Shown: one piece after another, positions 35,858-45,743 of the stretch
How positions within the stretch are numbered: the stretch's first letter is position 1
How the letters are laid out: the number at the start of each line of letters is the position of its first letter
Origin: Myotis daubentonii
Lineage: Eukaryota > Chordata > Mammalia > Chiroptera > Vespertilionidae
DNA: 64,000 nt
NCBI RefSeq assembly: GCF_963259705.1
Contig: NC_081853.1
Coordinates: 1,674,001-1,738,000 of the forward strand
Direction: 5' to 3'
Notes under the pieces: model-generated
Seen by the model: the letters and a program-made list of their open reading frames with translations, nothing else
Databases searched by the model: none
What the model was told of the DNA's origin: nothing
Program-made: the position numbers and the translations under genes

Positions 35858-37199
35858 CGAGGGCACCCCAGCAATTTCAGGCTCCATCATCTTCCCTGGG
35901 ACCATATTCCTCTCTCCCCTCTGGGCACCCAGCCTGATCCTCTAGGTTCGAGGCAGCTGGCACAGCTGCTGAAGGAAGATGGCCTCGAGCCCCGCAGCTG
36001 CGAGGACAGCCCGCCCAGGCCCTGTGTGCACGAGCCACAAAGGGTCTCCTGAGTCCTCCCCAGCAGCAAGGACACAACACCACGGCCTGTTACACATCCC
36101 TCTGCCCGCCTCCCCTGCACTCCCAGTCCCCACTCTGCACAGCACGCCCAGGTCCTAGGGTGGGGGCACACGGCTGTGCGGGCCTGAGGGGCGCCCGTCA
36201 GCAGGCTCCTCTCACGGCAGCCTCCACTCAGATAGTCCTGGGCTTCGAAGGTGACCTGCAGGGCCTTGGGGAGACGGGGGCTGTGCCGTCTGCTGCAGCT
36301 GCCCGGGTGCAGTCTGCCAGCTTCGGCTCCCGGCGGGACTCCCTGAGCCGTCTGTCCATCCGATGGGGGCCCTGTCCATCCGATGGGGGCTGGGTGGGTG
36401 TCGCTGGAGCCAGGAGACACTCGGGAGACTGGGCGAGAGACAGTGACTTCAACAGCTCGGGTTTGGCTGAGGAATCGGAGCTGAAGGGAGTGGAGGAGGG
36501 GCTTTGGGAGACACGTGGGAGCTATTTTTCTGGGGGAGGTGGAGGCCTTGCTCTAGGTCACAGGCGCCTCAACCGCAGCTCCTCACAGACCCCAGCTCCA
36601 CGCGGGGCGGCGTCGGTCACGGCCCTTCCCGGGCACAGTGAGCACAGACAGCTCGGTCAGGGCCCTGCCAGCTGCCCAGCAGCTCTGTGGTGGCCTTTCT
36701 AGACGTGGATTCACACTGGGCGGTGAGAAGGCCTTCTGGGGGGCTCGGGGTGGGAGTGGGCGCAGAGCCCTTCATTCCCGACAGAGGGGGCTCTCTGCTG
36801 AGCACCACGTTTCCCACATGTCCTGGCTCCCATGAGAGCAGGTCAGAGCGTGTAAAGGCTCCTCCAAGAACCCTGCTGGGTGACAAGCCTGGAAGACAAG
36901 GCAGATGGCTCCCCACTACCCTCGGAGAATATCCACAGGGCCTGCCTGCTGGGTTAACAAAGCCTGGCTTTGTCTGGCCTCCAGGCCTTGCTCCTGCCCC
37001 TGCCTTTGCCACAGGCAGCTCTTCCAGCCCCTTGAACTTCTTTAGTTCTTGGTCCTCAGAGCAGGTGTCCTGGCCACCCAACCTGCCCCTATAGAGAATA
37101 CTCTTCTCCCATCACCTCTTGGTTAACTCTTCTGCAACCTTTAGGACTTGGATGCCACTTCCTCCAGGAAGCCTTCCTAGAATGCCTCAGGGGAGAGGC
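35858..37199. other. GC-rich intergenic DNA, no gene
   Basis: No coding or repeat family recognised. A short direct duplication GTCCATCCGATGGGGGC occurs at 36354 and 36373. Confidence 0.45.
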
Positions 37200-37690
37200 A
37201 GTAGAGCATAACTGTTAGGATCAGCCATACTGGGGTTAGAGTCCTACTTCCTAGCTGTGTTAGGTTTTCTAGGATTCAAACAATTGGAACTTATTATTGA
37301 AGTCTGAAACCAGCGTGTCAGCAGAGTTGGTTCTTTCTGAGAGTTGCGAGAAGGAATGGCTCCAGGCCTCTTCCCAGCACACAGAAGCCTCGGCTCCCTG
37401 GCTGGCAGCTGGCATTCTCCCCGTGCCTTTGCTGGCACGATCGTCTTTGTGTGATGTCTGTGTAAGACTCCCCTTCTTGTAAGGACACCTGGCAGATTGC
37501 ATTAGGGTCCGCCCTCATGACCTCGGCTACATATGTAAGAACCCCATTTCCAAATGGGTCAGATTCTGAGGGCTCAGGGGCTGTGACTTCAACATGTCCT
37601 TTTGGGGAAACACAATTCAAGCCATCACACCGCTCTGTGACCTTGAGTGTGTCACTTAACCTTTCCGAGCCCTGTTTTCCTCATCTGTTA
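37200..37690 (+). repeat. MIR SINE split by an LTR insertion
   Basis: The left half ends TCCTAGCTGTGT at 37260. The right half resumes CTCTGTGACCTTGAGTGTGT at 37631 and continues through AACCTTTCCGAGCCC and TTTTCCTCATCTGTTAAATG. Together they give a continuous MIR core with a short duplicated TGTGT-like target. Confidence 0.75.
37261..37628 (-). repeat. MaLR-like LTR remnant inside the MIR
   Basis: The antisense order GAAGTCTGAAACCAGCGTGT, CCCCTTCTTGTAAGGACACC, CCGCCCTCATGACCTCGG and CAAATGGGTCAGATTCTGAG fits an MLT/MaLR-type LTR. Subfamily not assigned and no viral genes present. Confidence 0.6.
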
Positions 37691-37739
37691 AATGAGAACT
37701 GTGACAAGGAGAATGAATTGCCCCAGGATGCTGGGGGCT

Positions 37740-37815
37740 TTGATTTGAGGCTGAGTTCTACTCACCAGCTGTGTGACCTTGGGCAAGTCCCTTCACCTCT
37801 CTGAATCAGTCTGAG
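37740..37815 (+). repeat. Second MIR fragment
   Basis: ACCAGCTGTGTGACCTTGGG followed by CAAGTCCCTTCACCTCTCTG, the MIR core again, 50 bases after the first copy. Confidence 0.8.
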
Positions 37816-38129
37816 ACAGGCCAGTAAGCCAGGGCAAGTGGAATAGAGAAGCTGAGAGAGAGCTGAACAAGCTGACAGATAGTTCAACAGCAGGTCCAGA
37901 CCCCCCCCCCCCCCCCCCTAGAAATAACATCTAGGCCTCAGTTGTATTTCAGCTGTAGACCCAGAAAAGCAGCAGAACCAGGTGGACAGCACCAGGACCA
38001 GCTGTGGGGACTGACGCCCCCTGCGTGGCACTGACCATCGGCGGAGACCGCGCCCTGGAGGATGGAGGAGCCCACTGGGAACTGAGGCCTGTTCTGCTGG
38101 AACCTCCCTTGAGGCCTCCCTAAGGTTCC

Positions 38130-38180
<51 letters not shown>

Positions 38181-39439
38181 CCAGACAAAGGACCCAGAGT
38201 CTGCCCTCCCTCAGGCACACATTTCCTCAACCCTCAGGGACCCAGGAGACTTGCAACCAGGGCAGCAATGGGCAGCAGCAGCTCGTCTCAGGCTGCCCCC
38301 CATCCTGCCCCCCAGGCCTTTCTCGACTTCCCCGAGAGCTAGGGCGGCCCACTGGGCTCTCCTGTGGCTTCTTCTATGCTAAGCCCTTTCTTGTTTTACG
38401 TCTCCAGCTTTAATGCACGTTCCCTCATAGTCACCTGGGCTCGTGAAATCTTTCCTGGACGAATTCAAGAACCCACACCCTACGCGCCAGCCCCAGGAGG
38501 ACCCGCCCAGGCCAGGTCCCTGTCCCCTCACAGGCCTATTGCTGCGGGCAAAGCCCCGCCCCCTCAGTGGTGACGAACAATAACCATCGTAGGTTTTGTC
38601 CCTGAATCTGCAGTTGCACAGAGGTCAGTTTCACACGACAAAAGCGGGGCTGGAGCTGGAGGGCGAGCCGCACGCCTCCCGGCCTTCTGTAGGCGCTGCG
38701 CTGGCCGGCTCCTGCTGTGAGGCTTCCCCCGGCGCGTGGGCTTCCCCCGAGCCCGGCGGTCGGTTCCAGGAACCAGGTCCCCAGAGACCCGGGTGGAAGG
38801 GGCCTGCGGGTTAGGACCAGCCTTGGGAGTCACCTGGTGTCATTCCCACTAAAGCCACAGGCTGCTGGGATTCAGGGGAGAGCGCCGGCGAAGGCAGCGG
38901 CTATTAACACGAGGAAGGAAGCAACGGGGACCTAAACAATCCTTACAAACGGGAAGCGGAAGCGGACCGGACAGAGGAGACCAGTCCTCCCAAGGAGACA
39001 GGAGGACAGGGCACCCCACAGAATGGACTGGGAGGGGCCCAGGCCCGGCCCGGGAAGAGTGAGGAATGTGGTCGGGTAGTTTGAATGGTTCTTGTCCTGT
39101 GCCTGAGCCAAGAAGAGGTGGGCGGCGCTGGAGAGCCTGCCCACACTCCGCCGAGGGCGCACCATCCCCTCAGTTCACAGGAGGATCTGCCTTCGCGGGA
39201 AGCCCCTCCTCGTGGTGGAAGTCTCTTCTCCAGTCGCCACGTCACTGGCAACAGAGGGACGCTCCTCCCATGGGAGGCGTGCCGTTGCACACGAGGCGGA
39301 GGTGCCCCTCCCTCCCTTCCACTCTCTGTAGAGGTTAATGGGAACATCCTCCCCGCGGATTTGAACAGCCGTCTCCCCTGAGGCCCGAGGAAGCGGGGTG
39401 TTTGACCACCGGCCCTCCACGCCGAGGCTTCCAGGACGG
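37816..39439. other. Intergenic with simple repeats
   Basis: A C-run of about 18 is at 37901-37918 and a pure (GA)n tract at 38133-38178. Otherwise GC-rich; no gene recognised. Confidence 0.6.
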
Positions 39440-39655
39440 ACCAGGGTTCCCAGGACAGACGGGGGCTCCCAGGACTGAGTTGGGGCTCCCAGGACTGAGC
39501 TGGGGCTCCCAGGACTGAGTTGGGGCTCCCAGGACTGAGCTGGGGCTCCCAGGACTGAGTTGGGGCTCCCAGGACTGAGCCGGGGCTCTCAGAACTGAGT
39601 TGGGGATCCCAGGACTGAGTTGGGGCTCCCAGGACTGAGTTGAGGCTCCCAGGAC
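39440..39655. repeat. 20-bp minisatellite
   Basis: About eleven copies of GGGGCTCCCAGGACTGAGTT, with a T/C change in the last bases (GAGTTG versus GAGCTG) that alternates in the first half. Edge copies are degenerate (CAGGACGGACCAGGG, CAGGACAGACGGGGG). Confidence 0.95.
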
Positions 39656-40536
39656 AGGCTGTGGCCGACTGCACCCACCTCTGCCGCCTTTGGAGGCCAA
39701 ACAGCAGGGATTCAGTTTGGGCTCCGCGGGCCCAATTCTGGATGTTCTCCAAAGAAAATATGATTCTATTTGCTGTCTCCCTGGGTCCGCGACCTGCCCC
39801 TGCGCTGGGGGACACATTGCTCCCTCGGAATGATGGGGCTCTGTCTTGATGAGCCCTCCTCCCGCTGGCACCTCTTCCAGCTTCTTCTCCCCAAACCGTG
39901 CGTGGGGCCGGCTCCCAGGTTGGGCGGGCGGGGCTGGCGGGCCGGGAGGAGAGGCCGGCGTGGGCATGGGGACATCCTTGGCTGAAGGCCAGGGCGCAGG
40001 TTCTCTGGGGGTCAGGCAATGGGGGGCTTTGGCTGTGGGCCTCCACGCGGCCTGCGGCCGGGCCTGGCTCTGAGTCTGTGCAGCTGCGGGCGTGGTCGTG
40101 GGGGGCCTGCCCTCACCTGCCTGTGCCTGTCGGGCGGGGCCCAACCCTGACGGGGTCACTGCCTGGTCCTCTGCCCCTGGAGCGGCCTGCGATGTGCCGT
40201 GACCGTGACCCAGGGAGCGACGGACGTGCCTCCTCACGCCAGCCTGGGCCGGGCTCCCGGGAGCTCTGGGAGGGACTGAGCCCGGGAGGGTCCTGGGAGC
40301 CTCAGGCCATTGGCCCAGAGGGGGGGCCCAGTCAGCCGTCTTGGCGTTGGGGATACCGCTGAGGACACCCCAGGAGACCCAGGCAGGACGCGGGGAGGCT
40401 GCAGAGGCTGGGAGGCTGCGGGCAGTGGGCAGACCACAGGCCTGTGCCGCCTCCACTCCCAACAGCAGCACCTGCCTGAGCGGGCACCGCGCCGGGCCCT
40501 GACCACAAAGCACGGCTTTTCACCGGCGGCAAGCGG
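39656..40536. other. GC-rich intergenic DNA, no gene
   Basis: Overlapping open frames only; no domain seen. Confidence 0.45.
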
Positions 40537-40678
40537 GCGGGAGGGGCTGCCCTGTGGTCCTTCTCTGGTGAGGACACCCAGGCTCCGGGGCGGGGGCCGG
40601 GCGGGAGGGGCTGCCCTGTGGTCCTTCTCTGGTGAGGACACCCAGGCTCTGGGGCGGGGGCCGGGCGGGAGGGCTCAT
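40537..40678. repeat. 64-bp tandem duplication
   Basis: Two full copies (40537-40600, 40601-40664) and the start of a third. They begin GCGGGAGGGGCTGCC, contain CTTCTCTGGTGAGGACACCC and differ at one or two bases. Confidence 0.95.
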
Positions 40679-41747
40679 CGGAGCTGGGATCAGGCCCCGG
40701 TCTGGGCGAGAGGCCCCAGCAGCTGACCTTTGCCGCAAACACAACAAAAAGAAAGTCCTCCTTCATTCTGAACAGGTAGAAGGAAGCACACTGAGGAGGA
40801 CACAGGAAAATGCCAATCCGAGGAGGCTGCTAAGCGGGCAAGAGCTTCTCCCAGCAGGACCAGGGACGCCATTTGCTGGATCCAGGACAAAATCAGAACG
40901 CAAGGGTCCTGTTCAACAAGGACTGAGGGTCTCCACATGGAGATGGAGGAGCATGAAGCAGCGAGGGGCCTTCCGGGGGCAGCCCTGTGACCAGTCACCG
41001 TCCTCCTGCTTGAAGCAGCCGGGGGGCACAGCACGGCTCTCTCTGCAGATGGGTGGGTGGCCGGGATTTTCAGTGTGGAGGCTAGAAAGTCCTGCACCTC
41101 CCCTCCCGCCGTCTCAGCTCTTCTGGCTGGACTAGCAGTCAAGTGAACAGAAACGGACTCCCAGGAGGACATGGAAGTTTAATACACGCGTGGGAAATCA
41201 CACGGACACGGGAAACCCACGGAAATCCCAGAGACCGAGAGGCAGCCCTGGGGCTGGAAGGCGTTTGCACCAGGAGAAGGGGGGGGGGGATGGTAATTAG
41301 ATTTCAGTGTGAGGGGGCAGCCGCAGGGGGCGAGGAGGAGGGGCGCAGGCGGGAGGCCTTGCTGGGCAGCTCAGAGACGGGCCGGTCTGCTCACAGCCCC
41401 ACAGGCCGGGTCTCCCACTAGCGCTGGGGGAAGGTGAGGGCATAAGCCAGGCTCCATCCTGAAGCAGGTTCTGTCTGCATCTCCTGGGCAGGAAAGGGGA
41501 GGGTCAAAGGCTCCCCTGAGCCTTGTTTCCCAATAACCAGCTGAGCACCGTTATCCCGAAGCAGCTCCAGGCGGCAGCACTGGGTCCCTTCACCAGCTTC
41601 CAAGCAACTTCTCTAAGCCCCTGAGCCTCAGTTTCCTTATCTACAAGATGTTCCTGTGCTCGGGAGTGTAACCAGGCAGGAATAAAACGACGCAGGCCCA
41701 GCGCTGAGCACACACCAGCAGCACCAGCGTCGGGTGCTGGTTCCTCC
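40679..41747. other. Intergenic, no gene
   Basis: No coding signal or repeat family recognised. Confidence 0.45.
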
Positions 41748-42575
41748 CTGCGACCACCGCCCACCGCCCACAGCACAGCGCCCACTGCCCACCGCCCACT
41801 GCCCACCTCCCACAGACCACCGCCCACAGACCACAGACCACCGCCCACTGCCCACAGACCACCGCCCACAGACCACCACCCACAGACCACAGCACAGCGC
41901 CCACCGCCCACAGACCACCGCCCACCGCCCACAGCACAGCGCCCACCGCCCACAGACCACCGCCCACAGACCACCGCCCACAGACCACCACCCACAGACC
42001 ACAGCACAGCGCCCACCGCCCACAGACCACCGCCCACCGCCCACAGCACAGCGCCCACCGCCCACAGACCACCGCCCACCGCCCACAGCACAGCGCCCAC
42101 CGCCCACAGACCACCGCCCACCGCCCACCCCCCACCGCCCACAGCACAGTGCCCACCGCCCACAGCCCACAGCCCACCGCCCACCGCCCACAGCCCACCG
42201 CCCACAGCACAGTGCCCACCGCCCACAGCCCAGCGCCCACCGCCCACCGCCCACAGCCCACCGCCCACAGCACAGCGCCCACCGCCCACAGACCACCGCC
42301 CACTGCCCAGCGCCCACCGCCCACAGCACAGCGCCCACCGCCCACAGCCCACAGCACAGCGCCCACCGCCCACAGCACAGCGCCCACCGCCCACAGCCCA
42401 CTGCCCAGTGCCCACCGCCCACAGCACAGCGCCCACCGCCCACCGCCCACAGCACAGCGCCCACTGCCCACAGCACACCGCCCACAGCCCAGCGCCCACC
42501 GCCCACCGCCCACCGCCCACAGCACAGCACAGCGCCCACTGCCCACAGCCCAGCACCCACAGCACAGCACCAAGG
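41748..42575. repeat. Large 7-bp-based minisatellite
   Basis: About 830 bases made of CCCACCG, CCCACAG and related 7-mers, broken by ACCA and CACAGCG insertions. These combine into longer units such as CACAGCACAGCGCCCACCGC. The array is strongly C-rich on the plus strand (G-rich on the minus). Open frames over it (Pro/Thr/His on plus, Gly/Trp/Val on minus) are by-products. Confidence 0.97.
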
Positions 42576-43401
42576 AGGCGCGGTCCCGTGGCAGGACCTC
42601 TGTGCTGCAGCCCAGCTTGGCTGCCACCTGCTCTGGCAGCCCACCCGCCCTCCCCCACCCCCAGGCTTTTAATGAGTTTAGTATTTTCATCAAATCATTC
42701 TTCCTGCAACGCAGGGCAGGGAAAGGCTAAAAATAGCTCCCAGCGCCGCATGCCAGCTCCAAATGCGGAGGCTGAGCAGCGGCACACGTGGGACTCGTTT
42801 CCTAGGAAATGAGAGTCTTGAGAGGCCGCTGCCAGGCATCCGCCAACGCAGCGGGCGCCTGCAAAGGCACATGCTTCCTGTGGCACCTCACAGTGCCAGG
42901 CGGGGTGGGCTGGGAGGGGCACATGCGGGCAGATCCATGGCCCGGTGCCCTGGGGTCTGAGCCAGGAGCTACTCCTTGCTTTCAGGAGAAAGGGGACCAA
43001 GGCCAGGCCTTCCTCACTCAGGGCCCTGCTCCACCCCTCCCACCGGGACTGGCAGGGATTTGCTTTGTCAGCGGGAGAGATGGGTTTCCTCTTGCTGACA
43101 TGCTCTGCCCGAGATCCTATCTTCAACAGCTTGCATCTAAAGGCACTTTATTATTTGGTAAGGAAAGCAAGTCCGCTGACAGCACCCCCCAGGGAAGCCT
43201 TTCGGGCTCCTCTGCGCCCTCCTCCCCGCAGTGCAGGGCGGGGTAACACCTATCCCAGGCCTGTCTCCAGACCCAACCCTGAGTGCATCACAGACACCAG
43301 GAGGCTTGTGCCTAGCCCCTGAGTTTCTTATCCAGCAGGTCTAGGCTGGGGCCAAGAATGTGCGTATCTAGCTGGTTTCCACGTGATGCAGATGCTGCAC
43401 T
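42576..43401. other. Intergenic, no gene
   Basis: Nothing recognised. Confidence 0.45.
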
Positions 43402-43415
43402 CAGGGAAATAAACT

Positions 43416-43657
43416 GTATTTTTATTTTTTTGTTAATCCTCACCCAAGGATATTTTCCCATTGATTTTTAGAGAGAGTGGAATGGAAGGGGGAGACAGAG
43501 AGAGAGAGAAACATCAATGTGGTTGCCTCCCTCCCGAGCCCGGATCAGGGCTGGGGATCGAGCCTGCAACTGAGGTACGTGGCCTTGACCGGAATTGGAC
43601 CTGGGACCCTTCAGTCCGAGGGTCAATGCTCTATCCACTTAGCCAAACTGGCCAGGC
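43416..43657 (-). mobile_element. Ves SINE
   Basis: AATCCTCACCCAAGGATATT, a GAGA run and a tRNA-like head ending AGCCAAACTGGCCAGGC. The duplication CAGGGAAATAAACT (43402-43415) / CAGGGAAACAAACT (43658-43671) has one change. Confidence 0.93.
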
Positions 43658-43869
43658 CAGGGAAACAAACTTCAAGAACCTCTGTCCTAGACACTAGGGC
43701 CCAGATTTGCCCAGCCTCCTCCCCGTTCCTTGTCCTCCCTCACACTTCTGGCAGCAACCTCCAATGCGCTGGCCCTGCTTTCCACAAGACTTTCTGGCCC
43801 CTGGGTCTTGGCTCTGGGTCTTGCTGCCTGGGGTGCCCACCCTCCCACTTCTCACTTGTGCTTTAAGTG

Positions 43870-44010
43870 TAAGTAGTAAGAACAGCCACTTACTGATTAG
43901 TCAGCACACATGCCTCCCTCTTCACAATTCCACACAGTAAGCACTGTTATCATCTCGATTCTAAAGTGAAAAACCTGACGTTCAGATGGCAAGTCACAAC
44001 CGCATTCGGG
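43870..44010 (-). repeat. MIR-like SINE fragment, antisense
   Basis: GTAAGCACTGTTATCATCTC then GAAAAACCTGACGTTCAGAT and CAAGTCACAA follow the antisense MIR tail and core loosely. Confidence 0.45.
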
Positions 44011-44379
44011 CTTAGGCCACAGCACTGGGGTTAAGGAGGTCTGAGTTTCAAACTCACCCACGTCCTCAGGAAGCCTTTTCTAAAGCTTCCAGAGTGACCG
44101 TGTCCACCTTCTTGGAGACCCTGCACTCCCTGATGTCTGTCAAGGCACTGGACCCTTGCAGAGCAGTCATCTGCTGCAGGCCTACTTCCCCATGTAATTG
44201 TTGACTTTATATGAACAACTGACTTATGGAGGGTGGGCTGCAGAGCAGACTTTTGTGGATGACCTGCTGCACTCCCATGCTGCTGGCAGTATTGGAATAA
44301 ATGCTCATATATGATTCAACCCTGTCTCTGCTTAATTGGCTTAAGTAGTGACAGGCAGCATGGACCCATTGATTGTCTG
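44011..44379. other. Intergenic, possible LTR end
   Basis: The part 44180-44350 contains AATAAA (44296-44301) and the GTCTCTGCTTAATTGGC stretch after it, a layout resembling the R-U5 end of an LTR. Not enough is left to be sure. Confidence 0.3.
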
Positions 44380-45743
44380 GTTACAATATCTCAGCTGTTG
44401 GGGGTTGCCATTGAGAACTCTGGGGTCTAATCCCCAAGCTGGGCTGCCCAGCAGAGGGCACCAGAACTGAGAAGGGTAGCAATACCCATATAACATCTGG
44501 CTGTGAAAAGCAATGGAGTTGCTGTCTGCCAGGGAGAGACAGTTGAAAATGCAGGCACCCTCTTAAAAGGCCAACACACAAAATTCCCTGTGTAGCCACT
44601 CACCTTCGGCTCCGGCAGAGGGAGGGCAGAGTGGACTGGAGCTGTAGGAGCAGAAGCCAGGGTTGGGGTCTCTTGGGTTAAAGCTCAGAAGGTAAACATC
44701 TTGGTTTCCTGTGCTGAGTCATTCCCTCAAACTGCCGAGGTCATCTTTATCACACAGACAATTGCTATCTAGGTTGTTTTCCCAGAGGGGGGGCGAGGGG
44801 GGGAGGGGAGTGGCGGGGGGGGGGGGGGAAGAGTTGACCCACCCTACTGGAAAACACCTTGCCTCCCAGTGCAAAATTTCTGAGGCCCATTAAGAGACTG
44901 AGAATAACAAGTAGCCTCCAGGCAGAAGCAATTGCCCCACCCTGTTGGGAAAAATTCTTGCCACACCTGTGGGTGATTGCCTAAGGGTAATTCAAGAGTA
45001 CATCCAATCAGTCTGAAAGCAGAGGCGGTCACTGGAGGCTTTGAGTCTTTTCCTGATCTAATTAGTCAGAAACAGCATTTGACATTGTCCTACACCAGAG
45101 ATTGAGAGGTGTAGCAGGTCTACCTAAAACATAGTCACAAGCCCAAACAGGTACCCAAAATGAGGAGACAAAGAAGCAACCCGAACATGAAAGAATAAGA
45201 GAATTCTCCAGAAGAAAAGATAAATGAAATGGAGATAATAAATTTACCAGATATAGAGTTCAGAATAATGATACTAAAGATTGCTCAACAGCATGAGAAA
45301 AGATATAGTAACTATGAAAACAGAAATAAAGAACGACATAGCACAAATAAAGAGCACATTAGAATGAATACACAGAAGATTAGGGGAAGCTGAAGATCAG
45401 ATCAGTGAATTAGAAGGCAGGGTAGAAAAAAGAACTCAATCAGAGACCCACAAAGAAAAAGATAAAACAATTACAAAACAGGAGGACAGCTTCAGGGAGC
45501 TGTGGGACAACATGAGATGTAACAATATTAGAATAGCAACTGTGCCAGAAAAGGCAGAAAGGGAGAAAGGGGTAGAGAATATGTTTGAAGAAATAATGAC
45601 AGAAAACTTCCTTAACCTGGTGAAGGAAAAAGTCACAAAAATTCAAGAGGCACAGAGAGTCCCATGCAAGAAGATCCCAAATAGGCCAATGCTCAGACAC
45701 ATCATAATTAAAATGCCAAAAATTTAAGACACAGAGAGAATCT
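44380..45743 (+). mobile_element. Old L1: 5' region and ORF1 remnant
   Basis: This is the 5' part of one near-complete L1 that extends to about 53620 with three insertions in it; without them it is about 5.7 kb. Up to about 45100 the text (ACATCTGGCTGTGAAAAGCA, CTCTTAAAAGGCCAACACAC) is L1 5'-UTR-like and includes a G-rich tract at 44785-44830. From 45175 it is ORF1-derived. The frame at 45512-45727 reads MRCNNIRIATVPEKAEREKG and then RVPCKKIPNRPMLRHIIIKM, matching the RNA-binding core of L1 ORF1p. Stop codons and frame changes elsewhere make it inactive. The retrocopy interrupts it at 45743. Confidence 0.85.

Noticed and set aside
34719..35945. 408-codon plus-strand open frame
   Set aside because: Its second half is the 20-bp minisatellite and the first half is GC-rich without domain or codon signal.
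38943..40513. Minus-strand open frames of 367 and 392 codons
   Set aside because: They cross the 39.4-kb minisatellite and GC-rich DNA; no recognisable domain and repeated SWEPQLSPGSP-type segments come from the array.
41504..42693. Open frames of 384, 350 and 335 codons (minus) and 312 codons (plus)
   Set aside because: By-products of the 7-bp-based array; all frames read the same low-complexity Gly/Trp or Pro/Thr/His pattern.
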